Source: Gerris lacustris
Lineage: Eukaryota > Arthropoda > Insecta > Hemiptera > Gerridae
Length of the DNA: 64,000 nucleotides
NCBI GenBank assembly: GCA_951217055.1
Contig: OX578277.1
Span: forward strand, 13,632,411-13,696,410
Direction: 5' to 3'
The notes beneath the pieces are model-generated. The model was not told the origin of the DNA. It worked only from the letters and a program-made list of their open reading frames with translations, and ran no database searches. Made by a program: the position numbers and the translations under genes. Shown piece by piece: positions 54,331-64,000 of the stretch (the stretch's first letter is position 1; each line of letters opens with the position of its first letter).

Positions 54331-54775
54331 CCACAAATTTAATATTATAAATGCATAAGATATACTCGGAATTTAACAATATTAACAGAAAAACAAGGAT
54401 AAATATTCTGACGTCAGGTCAGGTTATAAATAGTGATAGATTTGACAACGAAGGAAACCTACGTTGTCGTTTTATTTTTAACCGTATTCATGTTGGTTTT
54501 AAAGATGACGTCAGAAAATGCACGAGTGTGTTGTGAAGGAAGGATTGTGTGAGGATGTAAGGATACCGATCGATATTTGGTATGTATGACGACCGTACAG
54601 CGTTAACATAGATCCTTTGACTTGACGCAACTCCGTTCTATTAAATATATCTAATTTAACCTTGTTCTGCCCTTAGGGCTTGCCCTTCGGACGTCCCAAC
54701 AGTTTAATTAGTCAGGATTTATTATTCCTCAAACTGAAACCTCAATTCAAATTCGAGTATCGAATAACCTCTTTA
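54327..54775. other. Unassigned DNA
   Basis: A 61-codon frame at 54351-54536 has no recognised features. CTTGTTCTGCCCTTAGGGCT with GCCCTTCGGACGTCCC near 54660 is a small mirrored motif. Confidence 0.35.
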
Positions 54776-54917
54776 TTAAAAAGTCTACCAATTGGTGTGG
54801 CACATAGCTTCCTCGCATGCTATCTCGTACTTTATTGATTTTATGCGTTTACAAGCCATTATTGTCTAATTTTTTTGTTTCCCCCGTATTTTTAATCTTT
54901 CAAAATTGTTTTGATTT
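54776..54917 (-). repeat. Repeat family P, end fragment
   Basis: GTCTACCAATTGGTGTGGCA followed by CATAGCTTCCTCGC is the family end in reverse; it stops where family C copy B begins. Confidence 0.6.
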
Positions 54918-55022
54918 TTTATCTACGATTAATACGAAATATAAACATTGCATCTCTGTTTAGATGCGTAGAAAGTGATTCTTTACGTACTTGTATTCAT
55001 TGCGCATGCGCGTCTCATAGTT

Positions 55023-55078
55023 CTGTAGAATTCCTCTTCTATACCACCCTAGGGCGGTAAAGAAGAGGAATTATTCAG
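55023..55078. repeat. 56-bp palindrome in family C copy B
   Basis: CTGTAGAATTCCTCTTCTAT and GTAAAGAAGAGGAATTATTC arms around CCACCCTAGGGCGG. Same length and place as 27898-27953, with several mismatches between the arms. Confidence 0.8.
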
Positions 55079-55177
55079 CTTTACACACGATTAGCGAGTT
55101 TGTTTACATTTACCAAAACTAATTTGCTGTTTTTTTTATTTAAGTAACTGTTTATATCGAGTTTTTAGTCAAAAACA

Positions 55178-55285
55178 ATGAGTGAATCAACTGACTTTAA
55201 CGAAAATGTAGAGAATAATACTTCTCCAGAAATAATTAATTCGGCAAAAAATACAACTCAAGAATTAATGCCATCTTTATCATGA
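55178..55285 (+). pseudogene. Tyrosine-recombinase-like N-terminal peptide, 35 aa, in family C copy B
   Basis: MSESTDFNENVENNTSPE is followed by IINSAKNTTQELMPSLS, then TGA where copy A has AGA (Arg36). After this single nonsense change the old frame continues ERYELIYIKFI, so the copy was once the same 53-codon frame. Compared with 27638-27799 the peptide differs at few positions. Function unknown; see copy A for the family argument. Confidence 0.5.
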
Positions 55286-55440
55286 GAGAGATACGAACTT
55301 ATATACATCAAGTTTATTTTTTTCTGTATTTATTATTTAAATCTAACAATCGTAGATAAAGTACGGTACGCAACTCGAGCGAAAAAGGCATTTTGCATTG
55401 CTCGTGTGGTTTTACTACGTGGTTTTACTATACGTTTTCA

Positions 55441-56111
55441 CTGGATTTTAAACAATTCACAACAATAGGATATTGATGTCGTCATATGTAATAGACGATG
55501 TTTTTTCTCCGCAGTTTTTAACAAACTGCTGCATCGAGTCCTTTCTCCATCAAATTGTGGATATAGTTGAGATAAACTTCCACTTAATTTAATTTTAGTC
55601 TTTACCTTTTCAAATAAAGTTTTGTTGAAAAAGAAATATTCTCCATAAATTAATATCCAAACTCAATATGTAAAGTGACATGACAATGATGAACGAAATC
55701 CATTTTGAATAGAGTTAGCTGTAATTCCATTTCCTGCTATCATCATCGAACGTAGCTTGAAACCACTTAGTTTAGGAATAAGGGATGACAGCGGTTTAGC
55801 ACAACATTGTTTCATGTGGGATTTAGATAACTAGGTTTCACGAAGAGAAACGTTAAACGGAGCGAATATTCAACGTTAAACGTCAAGAATAGAGTGTCAC
55901 ATCGTCACTTTAGATGATGTAATTAAACCTTGCTTGGATCCACCTGTCAATAGTGACGTTCCACTTCTCATCTATACTATAAAGCTGAGCCCACAGATTG
56001 GCCCACATGACTAAGCTAATGTTTGATCCAACATTGACGGTTCTTTCGGGAAAACAAATGTTTGGCTACACACTTGCCATCTCATCATTTCAATAAAGTT
56101 TAAAGTAACGC
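55441..56111. other. Unassigned DNA
   Basis: No gene recognised. The minus strand has short open stretches at 55460-55760 without known motifs. Confidence 0.35.
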
Positions 56112-56907
56112 TAAAGGCGGAAATAAACATGCTAGTTACTCGCACAAAAACATACGAGTAGCTCGTAGAGGAGAGCTACTGGCATGTGTATACATCAAAT
56201 AGCATGCGAGTAATTTTTTTCTTGCCAGTGGCACAAGTCGAGGAGAGGGGGGACGTGATAAGGCACGTGTAAACAGGCCTGCCAGCCAAAGGTTGCTAGT
56301 AGCTAGCACGAGTCTCCCTCAGCCCTCCAGTCTTCAGTTAGTTGCGTACCTTCCTTTTGCTGGTATCTGACTACAACTCATCAACTTTCTCCGGAAGCAT
56401 TCGCAATTGATTCCTAAAACCATTGACGTCCCCGAACCACATTTCATTTAGTAGGCACTGACTCGCTACATGTACCTAATTCCCTTCTAGCTATACAATC
56501 TTTTACTCACACTCTTCGTGTCTATTTATTATTTTTCAAATGTTTTAAAACACAGTTCTTTGCAAGTAACAGAACAATGTGGTTAATTTCATTCCGCACC
56601 GATACATTCATAAGGTACATTGAAACAATTAATAATACTATTAAAATTAATTAAATCAAATACAATTATTTCATAATTTATTTCGGCTAAAAGAAGGCAA
56701 GAGCCGATTGCCTGTTTCAAAACTAGAACTGTGGCTGGAATGTGTATTGTCTTGTGCTAGTAGCTCGCGCAAGACCGATCATCCGGATGATACTAGCATG
56801 CTGTTTCACTGGCAAATGTACACAGCGTCTGCAGCATGCCAGCTACTTACGTGCTAGTAACTCGCCACTGGCATGCTTTTTTACTAGCATGTGTATTTCC
56901 GCCTTAA
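56112..56907. mobile_element. PIF/Harbinger-like MITE with TAA target duplication
   Basis: Termini AGGCGGAAATAAACATGCTA and TAGCATGTGTATTTCCGCCT with TAA on both sides (56112-56114, 56905-56907). Subterminal repeats GCTAGTAGCTCGC, GCATGC and GTTACTCGC recur in both arms. TAA is a TWA-type target as used by PIF/Harbinger. The middle is unassigned and no transposase is seen. Confidence 0.65.
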
Positions 56908-57760
56908 CATATTGGCTCTTATGGTCAGGCCAATGATTGATCACAAATTCACACATCTCAATGGTAAGGGGGAATATACATATCTGGCTCTACACTTCTC
57001 ACATTCTTGTTTCAAGTAGGGTTATCACTATGTAGCAAAACCTGATATATAGTAAATTTACATAAAAAAATGGTACAAGTACGAAAATTTGCTACGGAGA
57101 AATGCTATATAACATTGCAATATAGAAGGATTTAGTGGTTATAAATCAGTAGTCTTGCTTATCATATGGGGTCGGTAAATATTAAAAGAAAATTGTGCTG
57201 CATATCTATGTTAATAATATAGATATGTAATTATGTTATATAGCAGGTTATGCTACACAGTGTAAACCCTGCTTTAGGCAACGTCAACATGTTTGTGCCT
57301 ATGAATGTCGATGAGTACTTGAGTACTGAGTACTGATCGATCGGGTTCTGAGCATTTCAAAGTAAAAGAACTTTGAGCTACTGATTTTCTGCTTTTGTGC
57401 AGACTCCCATGTTAAAGCTCCTGCTTCATATAGTTCTATAAACTCTAATGTTTACATGGTATTTTGACGTGTTCTAGTATAAATTTGCTTTATAGATGGG
57501 CAAAGTCAGTCGTTTCTGATAACGGATCGCAATCGACTACTAACTAACAAGACCGGGTTTTTGTTGTTAACCGTTCGTTCTGTAGTGATTCTATAATTTC
57601 GCATTCTAAACATTTAAAAAAGGAATAAGTAAACAATGTAAACGAAACATAAACACTGTTTCGACCAAAGATCGAGTAAGCGTGAAAGAGAATACAATAA
57701 GAAGACTAGACCGAACAAGCTAAACGTCTTATGACCTATGATGGAAGATCTATTTGTCCA
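56908..57760. other. Unassigned DNA
   Basis: No gene seen. GTCAGGCCAATGATTGATCA near 56930 loosely repeats 55995-56040 on the other side of the Harbinger-like element. Confidence 0.35.
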
Positions 57761-57761
57761 A

Positions 57762-57895
57762 ACAATTTGCGAAAGCTCGTTCGTTGGAAAGATTGCGAAT
57801 GCTCGTTTGTTCGAAAAATTGTGAATGCTCGTTCATTCACAATTTTCGAAAGATTGCGAATGCTCGTTCGTTTAGAATATTGTTAATGCTCGTTT
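57762..57895. repeat. Short tandem repeat of GAATGCTCGTT units
   Basis: (G/T)CGAA(T/A)GCTCGTTCGTT recurs about every 32-36 bases, four or five times, with AAAGATTG spacers. Confidence 0.75.
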
Positions 57896-59030
57896 CATTG
57901 GCCTCAGATTGGCCATAACATTCGGCGAGCGTCACTTGGCCATGGTTGAGTTGGCCCTTGTTGAAGGCGTTGGCGGAGGTTAAAGCTGGCGTTTGCCAAT
58001 CAGCCATGTGGCAAATGTGTGAATGAAGGTAGCAATTGTGAACATGCACTAATTTGCCAACGCCAGCTCCAACTTCCTTCCACCAGCACTTTAACAAGCG
58101 CCAACTTCACCATCCATACGTTGGCTTGACGTTTCGTATGGCCAATGTTTTAGCCCGGCATAAGACATCTAACTCACCAAGCTTTTAACAGATGACATCA
58201 GATGAAATACACCGGTGAGCTTCTACATTATTAACACTTTATGTGTAATACATTGTTAAAATAGTTTTTTTCCCCAAATATAGATTGATATTTATATTAA
58301 TTTAGTCCTTCTTATCACAGCTGTGATAATATAGACTTATAACTATGTTCTCTTTCTATTTTAACAAATCAGATGAAGAAGAATTATAACAAGTTAAGAT
58401 GAAGAGAATCATTACCTATATATAATCATAATCAGTTTGTAATTTTATCGTATTTATGTGCAGTTTATATTTCGAATTTAAATTCCATAACTAGTTGTAT
58501 AAATGACAATAAAAAAAATCAATTGATATTTTAAAGTATTTTTATCCAACGACCTTATCCATAAAAGAGGATATAAAAGGCCATCATACTCCTTAGAATG
58601 CGGATCTTATAAATCCACATTGAACTAAAAATAAACATTTTCCTTTTATAAAAATAAAATTTAAATTCCGAACAACATATTTTTTTTTTTTTTATCTTTC
58701 AATAATAAAAATAGTGAAATAATTGAAAAAGATGTTTCTTTTAAGGATACACCAAAGAAAGGACAACTTTTCCCCTCTTTTCAAATTAATAACAATAAAA
58801 AAAGAGATAAAATGGGATTCCCCTCGGAATGCAGTAGCACGGTTTCGAACCTACACATTCTTGCACTTGACATTAGTAGCATTAAAATATTTTATTTTTT
58901 TATTTCACTTGTAATATCTTACCCTATATTTTTTATGATCTGATATTCGAATTATTTTAGTTTTAACTGGAATAAGTTATTTTTAGTTTTGGGGTCTTCA
59001 TAAATTGTATTTCATACAATTTATATATAC
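57896..59030. other. Unassigned DNA
   Basis: GGCGTTGGC / GCCAACGCC inverted motifs near 57965-58065 suggest another decayed hairpin. Beyond that, AT-rich DNA with no gene recognised. Confidence 0.35.

Positions 59031-59031
<1 letters not shown>

Positions 59032-59092
<61 letters not shown>
59032..59092. repeat. (TA)n microsatellite
   Basis: About 27 TA dinucleotides. Confidence 0.95.
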
Positions 59093-59094
<2 letters not shown>

Positions 59095-59254
59095 GTTCTT
59101 CATTTGGGGGCGCTAACCCCCGAAAAATCCAGTGAAGTATTTATCGAAGTCGGTTCAGACGATTGTAAATAAAAAATTCTAAAATGTAGTCTAGTGAAAT
59201 ACGAATCAAATCTTATAAGACGTTTTCCTTTATGTTTTGTTGTAGATTTTTAAA

Positions 59255-59890
59255 TATTTTTTACTTTCTCATATAAAGAGAAAGTATTGTGATGGCGCGA
59301 AAATTCGATTTTGAGATTTTGATGGATTTACACGTTTTGAGGTCCCCTGAGTCCAAAAAAGTGGTTTTTAAAAAATGTCTGTCCGTCGTCTGTCGTCTGT
59401 CGTATGTCGTCTGTCTGTGCAGACGCCAGGAGCCTAAACTACTGGGCCGATTTTGACGAAATTTGGCATACATGTTCAGAAAAATCATACCCCGAGGCGA
59501 AATCGAGAAATGAATTTTAGCTCCAAATTTGGGGGCGCAACCCCCAAAAAACTCTGAAAAAAAATTATTTCTCGAAAACGGTTCCGACGATTTTGATTAA
59601 AAAATTCTAAAATGTAGTCCATTAAAATACGGATCCAACGATATAAGCAGTTTTCCCGGGAAAAATCTAGTTCCTGAGAAAATAGCTAAAAACGTGGACG
59701 GAGAGATCCCGGGTTCGATTCCCTGCCCTGGAGAAGTTATTTTTATGGTAAATTTTGATATAATTTTCAATAATAATTAAACGCACTTACAAAAACTAAT
59801 AAATGGAAAACATTGGCTAAATAATTATGAACTTGTATATGAGAAAGTTTGTCTGAGTTGTCTCGGACCGATTTTTTCATATATGAACTA
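59255..59890 (+). mobile_element. Repeat family Q with tRNA-like B box, plus copy
   Basis: Order: TTTCTCATATAAAGAGAAAG, GATGGATTTACACGTTTTGA, GTCTGTCCGTCGTCTGTCGT, GCCTAAACTACTGGGCCGAT, CTCGAAAACGGTTCCGACGA, AGTTTTCCCGGGAAAA, then GGGTTCGATTCCCTGCCCTG (exact B box GGTTCGATTCC) and AGTTATTTTTATGGTAAATT. The copy at 63395 has the same order in reverse. A retroposon of unknown class. Confidence 0.7.
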
Positions 59891-60107
59891 AAAGTCTTTT
59901 ATGTAACTTAATAAAGTAGAATTAGACGGACATAAAGTTATATCTGTAAAATAACTGTATTTCAGTAAATTTTATAAATACATTGTTCTATATTTATTAT
60001 TTGTAGAAAATCTGGGGGCACAGCAGTGCCTCAGCCAAGTCGAGCCCAGCCTTTACTGGAACTATCTCAAAGCATTTTGCCCCCCCCTCTATTATCTTAT
60101 TGAAGAT

Positions 60108-60307
60108 NNNNNNNNNNNNNNNNNNNNNNNNNNNNNNNNNNNNNNNNNNNNNNNNNNNNNNNNNNNNNNNNNNNNNNNNNNNNNNNNNNNNNNNNNNNNN
60201 NNNNNNNNNNNNNNNNNNNNNNNNNNNNNNNNNNNNNNNNNNNNNNNNNNNNNNNNNNNNNNNNNNNNNNNNNNNNNNNNNNNNNNNNNNNNNNNNNNNN
60301 NNNNNNN
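60108..60307. other. Assembly gap of 200 N
   Basis: Exactly 200 unknown bases, probably a nominal size. The right edge enters (TA)n(TG)n, so a collapsed microsatellite is the likely cause. Confidence 0.98.
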
Positions 60308-60880
60308 ATTATATATATATGTGTGTGTGTGTGTTTGTGTGTGTATATAATTAAAGGTTTGCCCCTACTTTGTTGAGAATAGTTTTTCATTTCATAAATT
60401 CAAAAAACCAAATCCAGCCTTAATTTTTTTTCATGTCTCTACGTATGTATATAATGTCTCTTACTATCTATCCAAATTTGGCTATACAAAATCAATTAAT
60501 TTCTGCGCAGAGGTATGCACTAAAATGTTGAAGGCTTTATGGACAAATATTAGTAAAACTAAAGTTATTAACAATTTTATAAAAAAAACAAAAAAAAACA
60601 AAAAAAAAACATTTTCATAACATCCATGGTCATTGATTTTTTTTTTTTTTTTTTTTTTTTTTGTTTACATAAAAACAAAACACTAAAACAGAAAAGCCGG
60701 TGTTTACTAAATTGTCTGAGAAATATGTTTTAAACACGGTTTCAGGTCAGCTGAGATCCACTAGCAACAAGTGATCTTTAAAAAATGTCTGTCTGTCCGT
60801 CTGTAGTCTATTGTCTGAGTCTCTTTATTTCATGATATTTAACTTTAAAATCAATAATCAATCTCGATACATTTAATAAA
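60308..60880. other. Unassigned DNA
   Basis: Starts with the (TA)n(TG)n edge, then A- and T-runs (60590-60662) and a short GTCTGTCTGTCCGTCTG piece near 60788. No gene. Confidence 0.4.
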
Positions 60881-60881
60881 A

Positions 60882-61714
60882 AAAATACGTGTGGTGTCGT
60901 GGGACACCCGGTAGGAACGAAGTTCCTTACACTATTCATTAAATATAAATGATAAAATCGCTGTAATAACTACGTATACATGGTGGAGTTAGAAAAGAGA
61001 CATATTTAACTATTTGTACTAGCGGAGTTAAGGCAAAATTAAATGAAAATCTTTTTATTATCTTTGAAGCGAGCGTCTTTCAATAAATAATGTATTGTAT
61101 ATTGAGAAAAAAGAACTGTCCTCCCAGGCCCCGTCGGCATATTACTCCAATTAAATATTAAAATAAAAAATATAAATCATTAACTCACAAAAACTTTTGC
61201 TTGTATCAGGTTGAAATGTTACATGCTTGTTTCAATTGTACTGTAGGTGGTGTATACAAAGTTTCATTTAAATCTTTACGGTAGAACGTAAGATATCGGT
61301 AAAAACGTTGTTTTCTTTATTTAAATCGGTTTGGTCCGCTTTAATAAATTTAGCAATCTTTATCACTTCATAGTAGTGTCGGTGTTCGTTTTACTAAAAA
61401 AAAAATATTTAAAAAAGTTGTTTGTCTCATTAAATAGACGAAGTTAGAATTTTTTCCCCGACCAAAAATTCCAATTTTAAATTCGACGATTACGTTTACG
61501 CGAGCGTTGCGCGTGAACGCTTGGGCAGATAACGTTGTCCAACGAACTTGTCCCGGAAATTGGTAAAATGAACATGTGTACCAAATTTCAAATAAGTCGG
61601 TCAACTTTTACTCCAGTTATCGCCATCGGTAGATTTCGTGACGGTGATTTTGGTAGTTTTTTTTGGATTCACTCCCGGGCTCCAGAACGTGCCATAAGGA
61701 ACTTCGTTCCAATA
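60882..61714 (+). mobile_element. Element B, copy 2
   Basis: ATACGTGTGGTGTCGTGGGA with CACCCGGTAGGAACGAAGTT at the left, GTTTACGCGAGCGTTGCGCG in the middle, and TCCCGGGCTCCAGAACGTGC with CATAAGGAACTTCGTTCC at the right. Same limits and order as 34491-35252. Confidence 0.7.
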
Positions 61715-61911
61715 ATATTTCGATTACGATGTATCGTTTTAAAGTTATCGATAGTGTAAAACTATCTTGTAAAAATACCCGCTGGTCGTTAATAACTTGA
61801 GCTTGAGAAGCTTTTGTAAATTAAATCCTACTTTATCACACTTCAACCCAGTCTCCCATCTAAGTATATCATTTTTTTATTCTTTGCGGTCCGCGCTTAC
61901 TACACACACAT

Positions 61912-61915
<4 letters not shown>

Positions 61916-61965
<50 letters not shown>
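61916..61965. repeat. (TA)n microsatellite
   Basis: About 24 TA dinucleotides after ACACACACATACAAATA. A shorter (TA)n(TG)n tract is at 62131-62158. Confidence 0.9.
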
Positions 61966-61968
<3 letters not shown>

Positions 61969-62399
61969 TTTCTTATACTAAAGGAAAAAACTAATGTAGA
62001 CAATTTTTTATAGCAAAAAGTGTGGTATTCAAATAATATATATGCTCACTGACCGGAATTTACGGCGACCAGCTGGCGCCTCGTAACACCTGTAATTTAG
62101 TAAATCCGTCTCGCGTGTCCGGGTAACATATAATATATATATATATATGTGTGTGTGTACCTGTATAGTATAATATAGAAAGAGGTATATTATGTACATG
62201 TCAATTACAGTTAAAGTAATCGGATTATTATCTTCACATTTTGTTTACGAAACTTGGTTTTTTAAGTAAGTTTCATTTTGAAATTACCACCAATTGTGTA
62301 ATGGTATCGAGATGGCCTATGCTTTGTAATGTAATAACGAAGAATTTAAGAAGTTTCATTGGTTCTTTTAGGTTGACATCCGTTTTATGACTGGATGGA

Positions 62400-62760
62400 A
62401 AAGAGGCTACATTATGGAGACCACCACTGTAAAACTAGTCCATAAGATAAGATACTACAGAATAAGAAAGGTGCTACATTATAATGACCACCACAATAAA
62501 TCTAGTCCATAAGATAAGATACTACAGAATAAGAAAGGTGCTACATTATAATGACCTTCCTGTGGTTGGTCACTATGACCGTGCCGAATTTCGTGCGAAT
62601 CGCTTCAGCCGTTCAGGAGGAAACTTTTGTACCCCGTATTCCGTACCCCTGAGTACCAATTTGGACCATTTCAGATTTATACCTTCCTGTGGTTAGTCAC
62701 TATGACCGTGCCAAATTTTGTGCTGATCGGTTCAGTCGTTCAGGAGGAGTATGCGTCAGA
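62400..62760. repeat. Two adjoining direct repeats (67 bp and 127 bp)
   Basis: GCTACATTAT recurs at 62406, 62473 and 62540 with AGTCCATAAGATAAGATACT between, a 67-base period. ACCTTCCTGTGGTT(G/A)GTCAC with TATGACCGTGCC follows at 62554 and again at 62681, a 127-base period. Confidence 0.85.
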
Positions 62761-62819
62761 AAAAATGCAAAGTGTAGTATAAGAGCTCCGCTTCGCTCAG
62801 CTCAATTAATTTTTGATTA

Positions 62820-62915
62820 TGTATAAAACGAATTTCTGTCTTGAAATTTTTGAAGTCGGTGACATCTTCAGAACGATTATATTCCTTCCGTTACCTACGG
62901 TAAGGTTGGAAGTAT
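62820..62915 (-). repeat. Repeat family P, start fragment
   Basis: AACGAATTTCTGTCTTGAAA, TCTTCAGAACGATTATATTC and CTTCCGTTACCTACGGTAAG in reverse order of the family start. Confidence 0.6.
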
Positions 62916-62936
62916 TTTGTAGCACACAGACCCCAT

Positions 62937-63285
62937 CGTGCAGTATCCATTTCTAATGAAGATACTTTTTAATAATTAAGTTTTATATGAGTACAAAATG
63001 ATTTGTGTATACTAGAACTATATTGATATATTGAGGGGGTATATTTATTTTTGTGATATATTTTTAAGTATTTGAGGCATAAAAATGATAGAATATACCC
63101 TACCATAACTTAATTTAAATACCTCAAATACTTAAAAATATAACACAAAAAAATAAATATGCCACTCAATATAACAATATGGTTCTGGTATACACGAATC
63201 ATTTTGTAACTTATACCAATAAAAAACTTAATTATCAAAAAGTATCTTCATTAGGAATGGATACTGCATGATTGGGACTACTATA
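62937..63285. mobile_element. Hairpin MITE, 349 bp
   Basis: ATCGTGCAGTATCCATTTCT with AATGAAGATACTTTTTAATA at the left is mirrored by TTATCAAAAAGTATCTTCAT and TAGGAATGGATACTGCATGA at the right. Pairing continues through ATTTGTGTATACTAGAAC and TTAAGTATTTGAGG. Confidence 0.85.
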
Positions 63286-63394
63286 ATTAAACTATGTCTG
63301 TGCTAAAGAATACTGCATAATTAGACTGCCACAGTAGTCCATTTTAACGAAGACTATTCAAGAAATAATGTTCATAGGAAAGGATACTGCAGAG

Positions 63395-63955
63395 CAGGGG
63401 CAAAAATCAGTCAGACAAACTTTCTTATATACTAGTTTACAATTACTTAGCCCAGAGTTTTCCATTTGTTAGTTTTCGTATGTACATTTAATTATTACTA
63501 AACATTTCATCAAAATTTATCATAAAAATAACTACTCCTGGCCGGGGAATCGAACCCAGCCTCTCTATTCGCGTTTAAAGCTGTTTTCTTAGAACTAAAT
63601 ATTCCCCGGGAAAACGGCTTACATCGTTGGATTCGTATTTAAATGGACTACATTTTTAAATTAAAATCGTCGGAACCGTTTTCTAGAAATATTATTTTTG
63701 GGAAATAGCGCCCCCGAATTTGGAGTTAAAATTAATTTCTCGATTTCACCTCGGAGTATGATTTTTTCTGATCATATAAGCAAAATTTCGTCAAAATCGG
63801 TCCAATAGTTTAGGCTCCAGGCGTCAGCACAGACATTTTTTAAAAACCTCTTTTTTGGACTCAGTTTACATCAAAACGTGTAAATCCATCAAGATCTCAA
63901 AATCTAATTTTTCTCTCCATCACAATACTTTCTTCTTTATATGAGAAAGTAAAAA
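63395..63955 (-). mobile_element. Repeat family Q with tRNA-like B box, minus copy
   Basis: On the minus strand it follows the order of 59255-59890: GATGGATTTACACGTTTTGA, GGAGCCTAAACTATTGGACC, AAAACGGTTCCGACGATTTT, CGTTTTCCCGGGGAA, GCTGGGTTCGATTCCCCGGC (B box) and AGTTATTTTTATGATAAATT, ending AGAAAGTTTGTCTGACTG. Confidence 0.7.
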
Positions 63956-64000
63956 CACACGATGATTTGTTTTAGTCCAAACATTATTGTTATTTACTCT

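Larger units (their letters stand above)
54918..55440 (+). mobile_element. Crypton-like non-autonomous repeat (family C), copy B
   Basis: Starts TTATCTACGATTAATACGAA and carries, in the same order as copy A, GTTTAGATGCGTAG, GCGCATGCGC (55002-55011), the 56-bp palindrome (55023-55078), the ATG frame (55178), AACAATCGTAGATAA at about 55345-55359 and the TACGGTACGCAACTCGAGCG / GCATTTTGCATTGCTCGTGT tail. Confidence 0.62.

Noticed and set aside
57837..58097. 86-codon minus-strand frame
   Set aside because: Overlaps tandem GCTCGTT repeats and an inverted repeat; no family recognised.
63535..63570. tRNA gene (GGGGAATCGAACCC)
   Set aside because: Only the T-arm half is present, within repeat family Q; no acceptor stem or anticodon arm. 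The same holds for 59700-59735 and 43250-43280.

Overview
This is a 64-kb stretch of a large, AT-rich animal nuclear genome, most likely an arthropod and probably an insect. The evidence is spliced genes with GT-AG introns of 2-4 kb, very long (TA)n arrays, tRNA-derived SINEs, LINE fragments and many short DNA transposons. It looks hemipteroid, but that is only an impression from the repeat types. There is no bacterial gene density, operon, CRISPR array or rRNA, and one 200-base assembly gap lies at 60108-60307.

Only two host genes are readable. Bases 1-492 (+) are the C-terminal end of a gene resembling ZCCHC8, the scaffold of the nuclear exosome targeting complex. It is followed by several AATAAA signals. 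Facing it on the minus strand, from 26300 down to 14381, is a gene for a cation-dependent mannose-6-phosphate receptor (CD-MPR) family protein. I assembled five exons that join in frame into 220 residues: signal peptide, receptor domain with all six family cysteines, one membrane span and the start of the cytosolic tail. By hand alignment, most residues that contact mannose-6-phosphate in the mammalian receptor are replaced. The last coding exon was not found. A 71-bp partial copy of exon 2 with its splice donor lies in intron 2.

The rest is mobile and repetitive DNA. Region by region: 500-14380 holds minisatellites, pogo-like and hAT-like MITEs and hairpins. The receptor introns (14.5-26.2 kb) hold a SINE, an RTE-like LINE fragment, several inverted-repeat MITEs, a 933-bp retroposed unit with a perfect 16-bp target duplication, and a PIF/Harbinger-like element that split an RNase-H-bearing LINE. 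26.3-31 kb holds a MITE-like repeat carrying the first exon of what looks like a tyrosine-recombinase (Crypton-like) transposon, a LINE 3' end and a second SINE. 31.4-34 kb holds a CpG-rich patch, then very AT-rich DNA with an array of hairpins. 34-64 kb holds many copies of a degenerate repeat family (called P here), a LINE fragment, hAT elements, a 14-unit 56-bp satellite, a 1.4-kb near-palindrome, a SINE with a greatly expanded (TAG)n tail and a nested hAT, a second Crypton-like copy, and another Harbinger-like MITE.

The genes do not form a pathway together. The best biology is the divergent CD-MPR homologue and the layered record of transposition, several steps of which are dated by exact target-site duplications.
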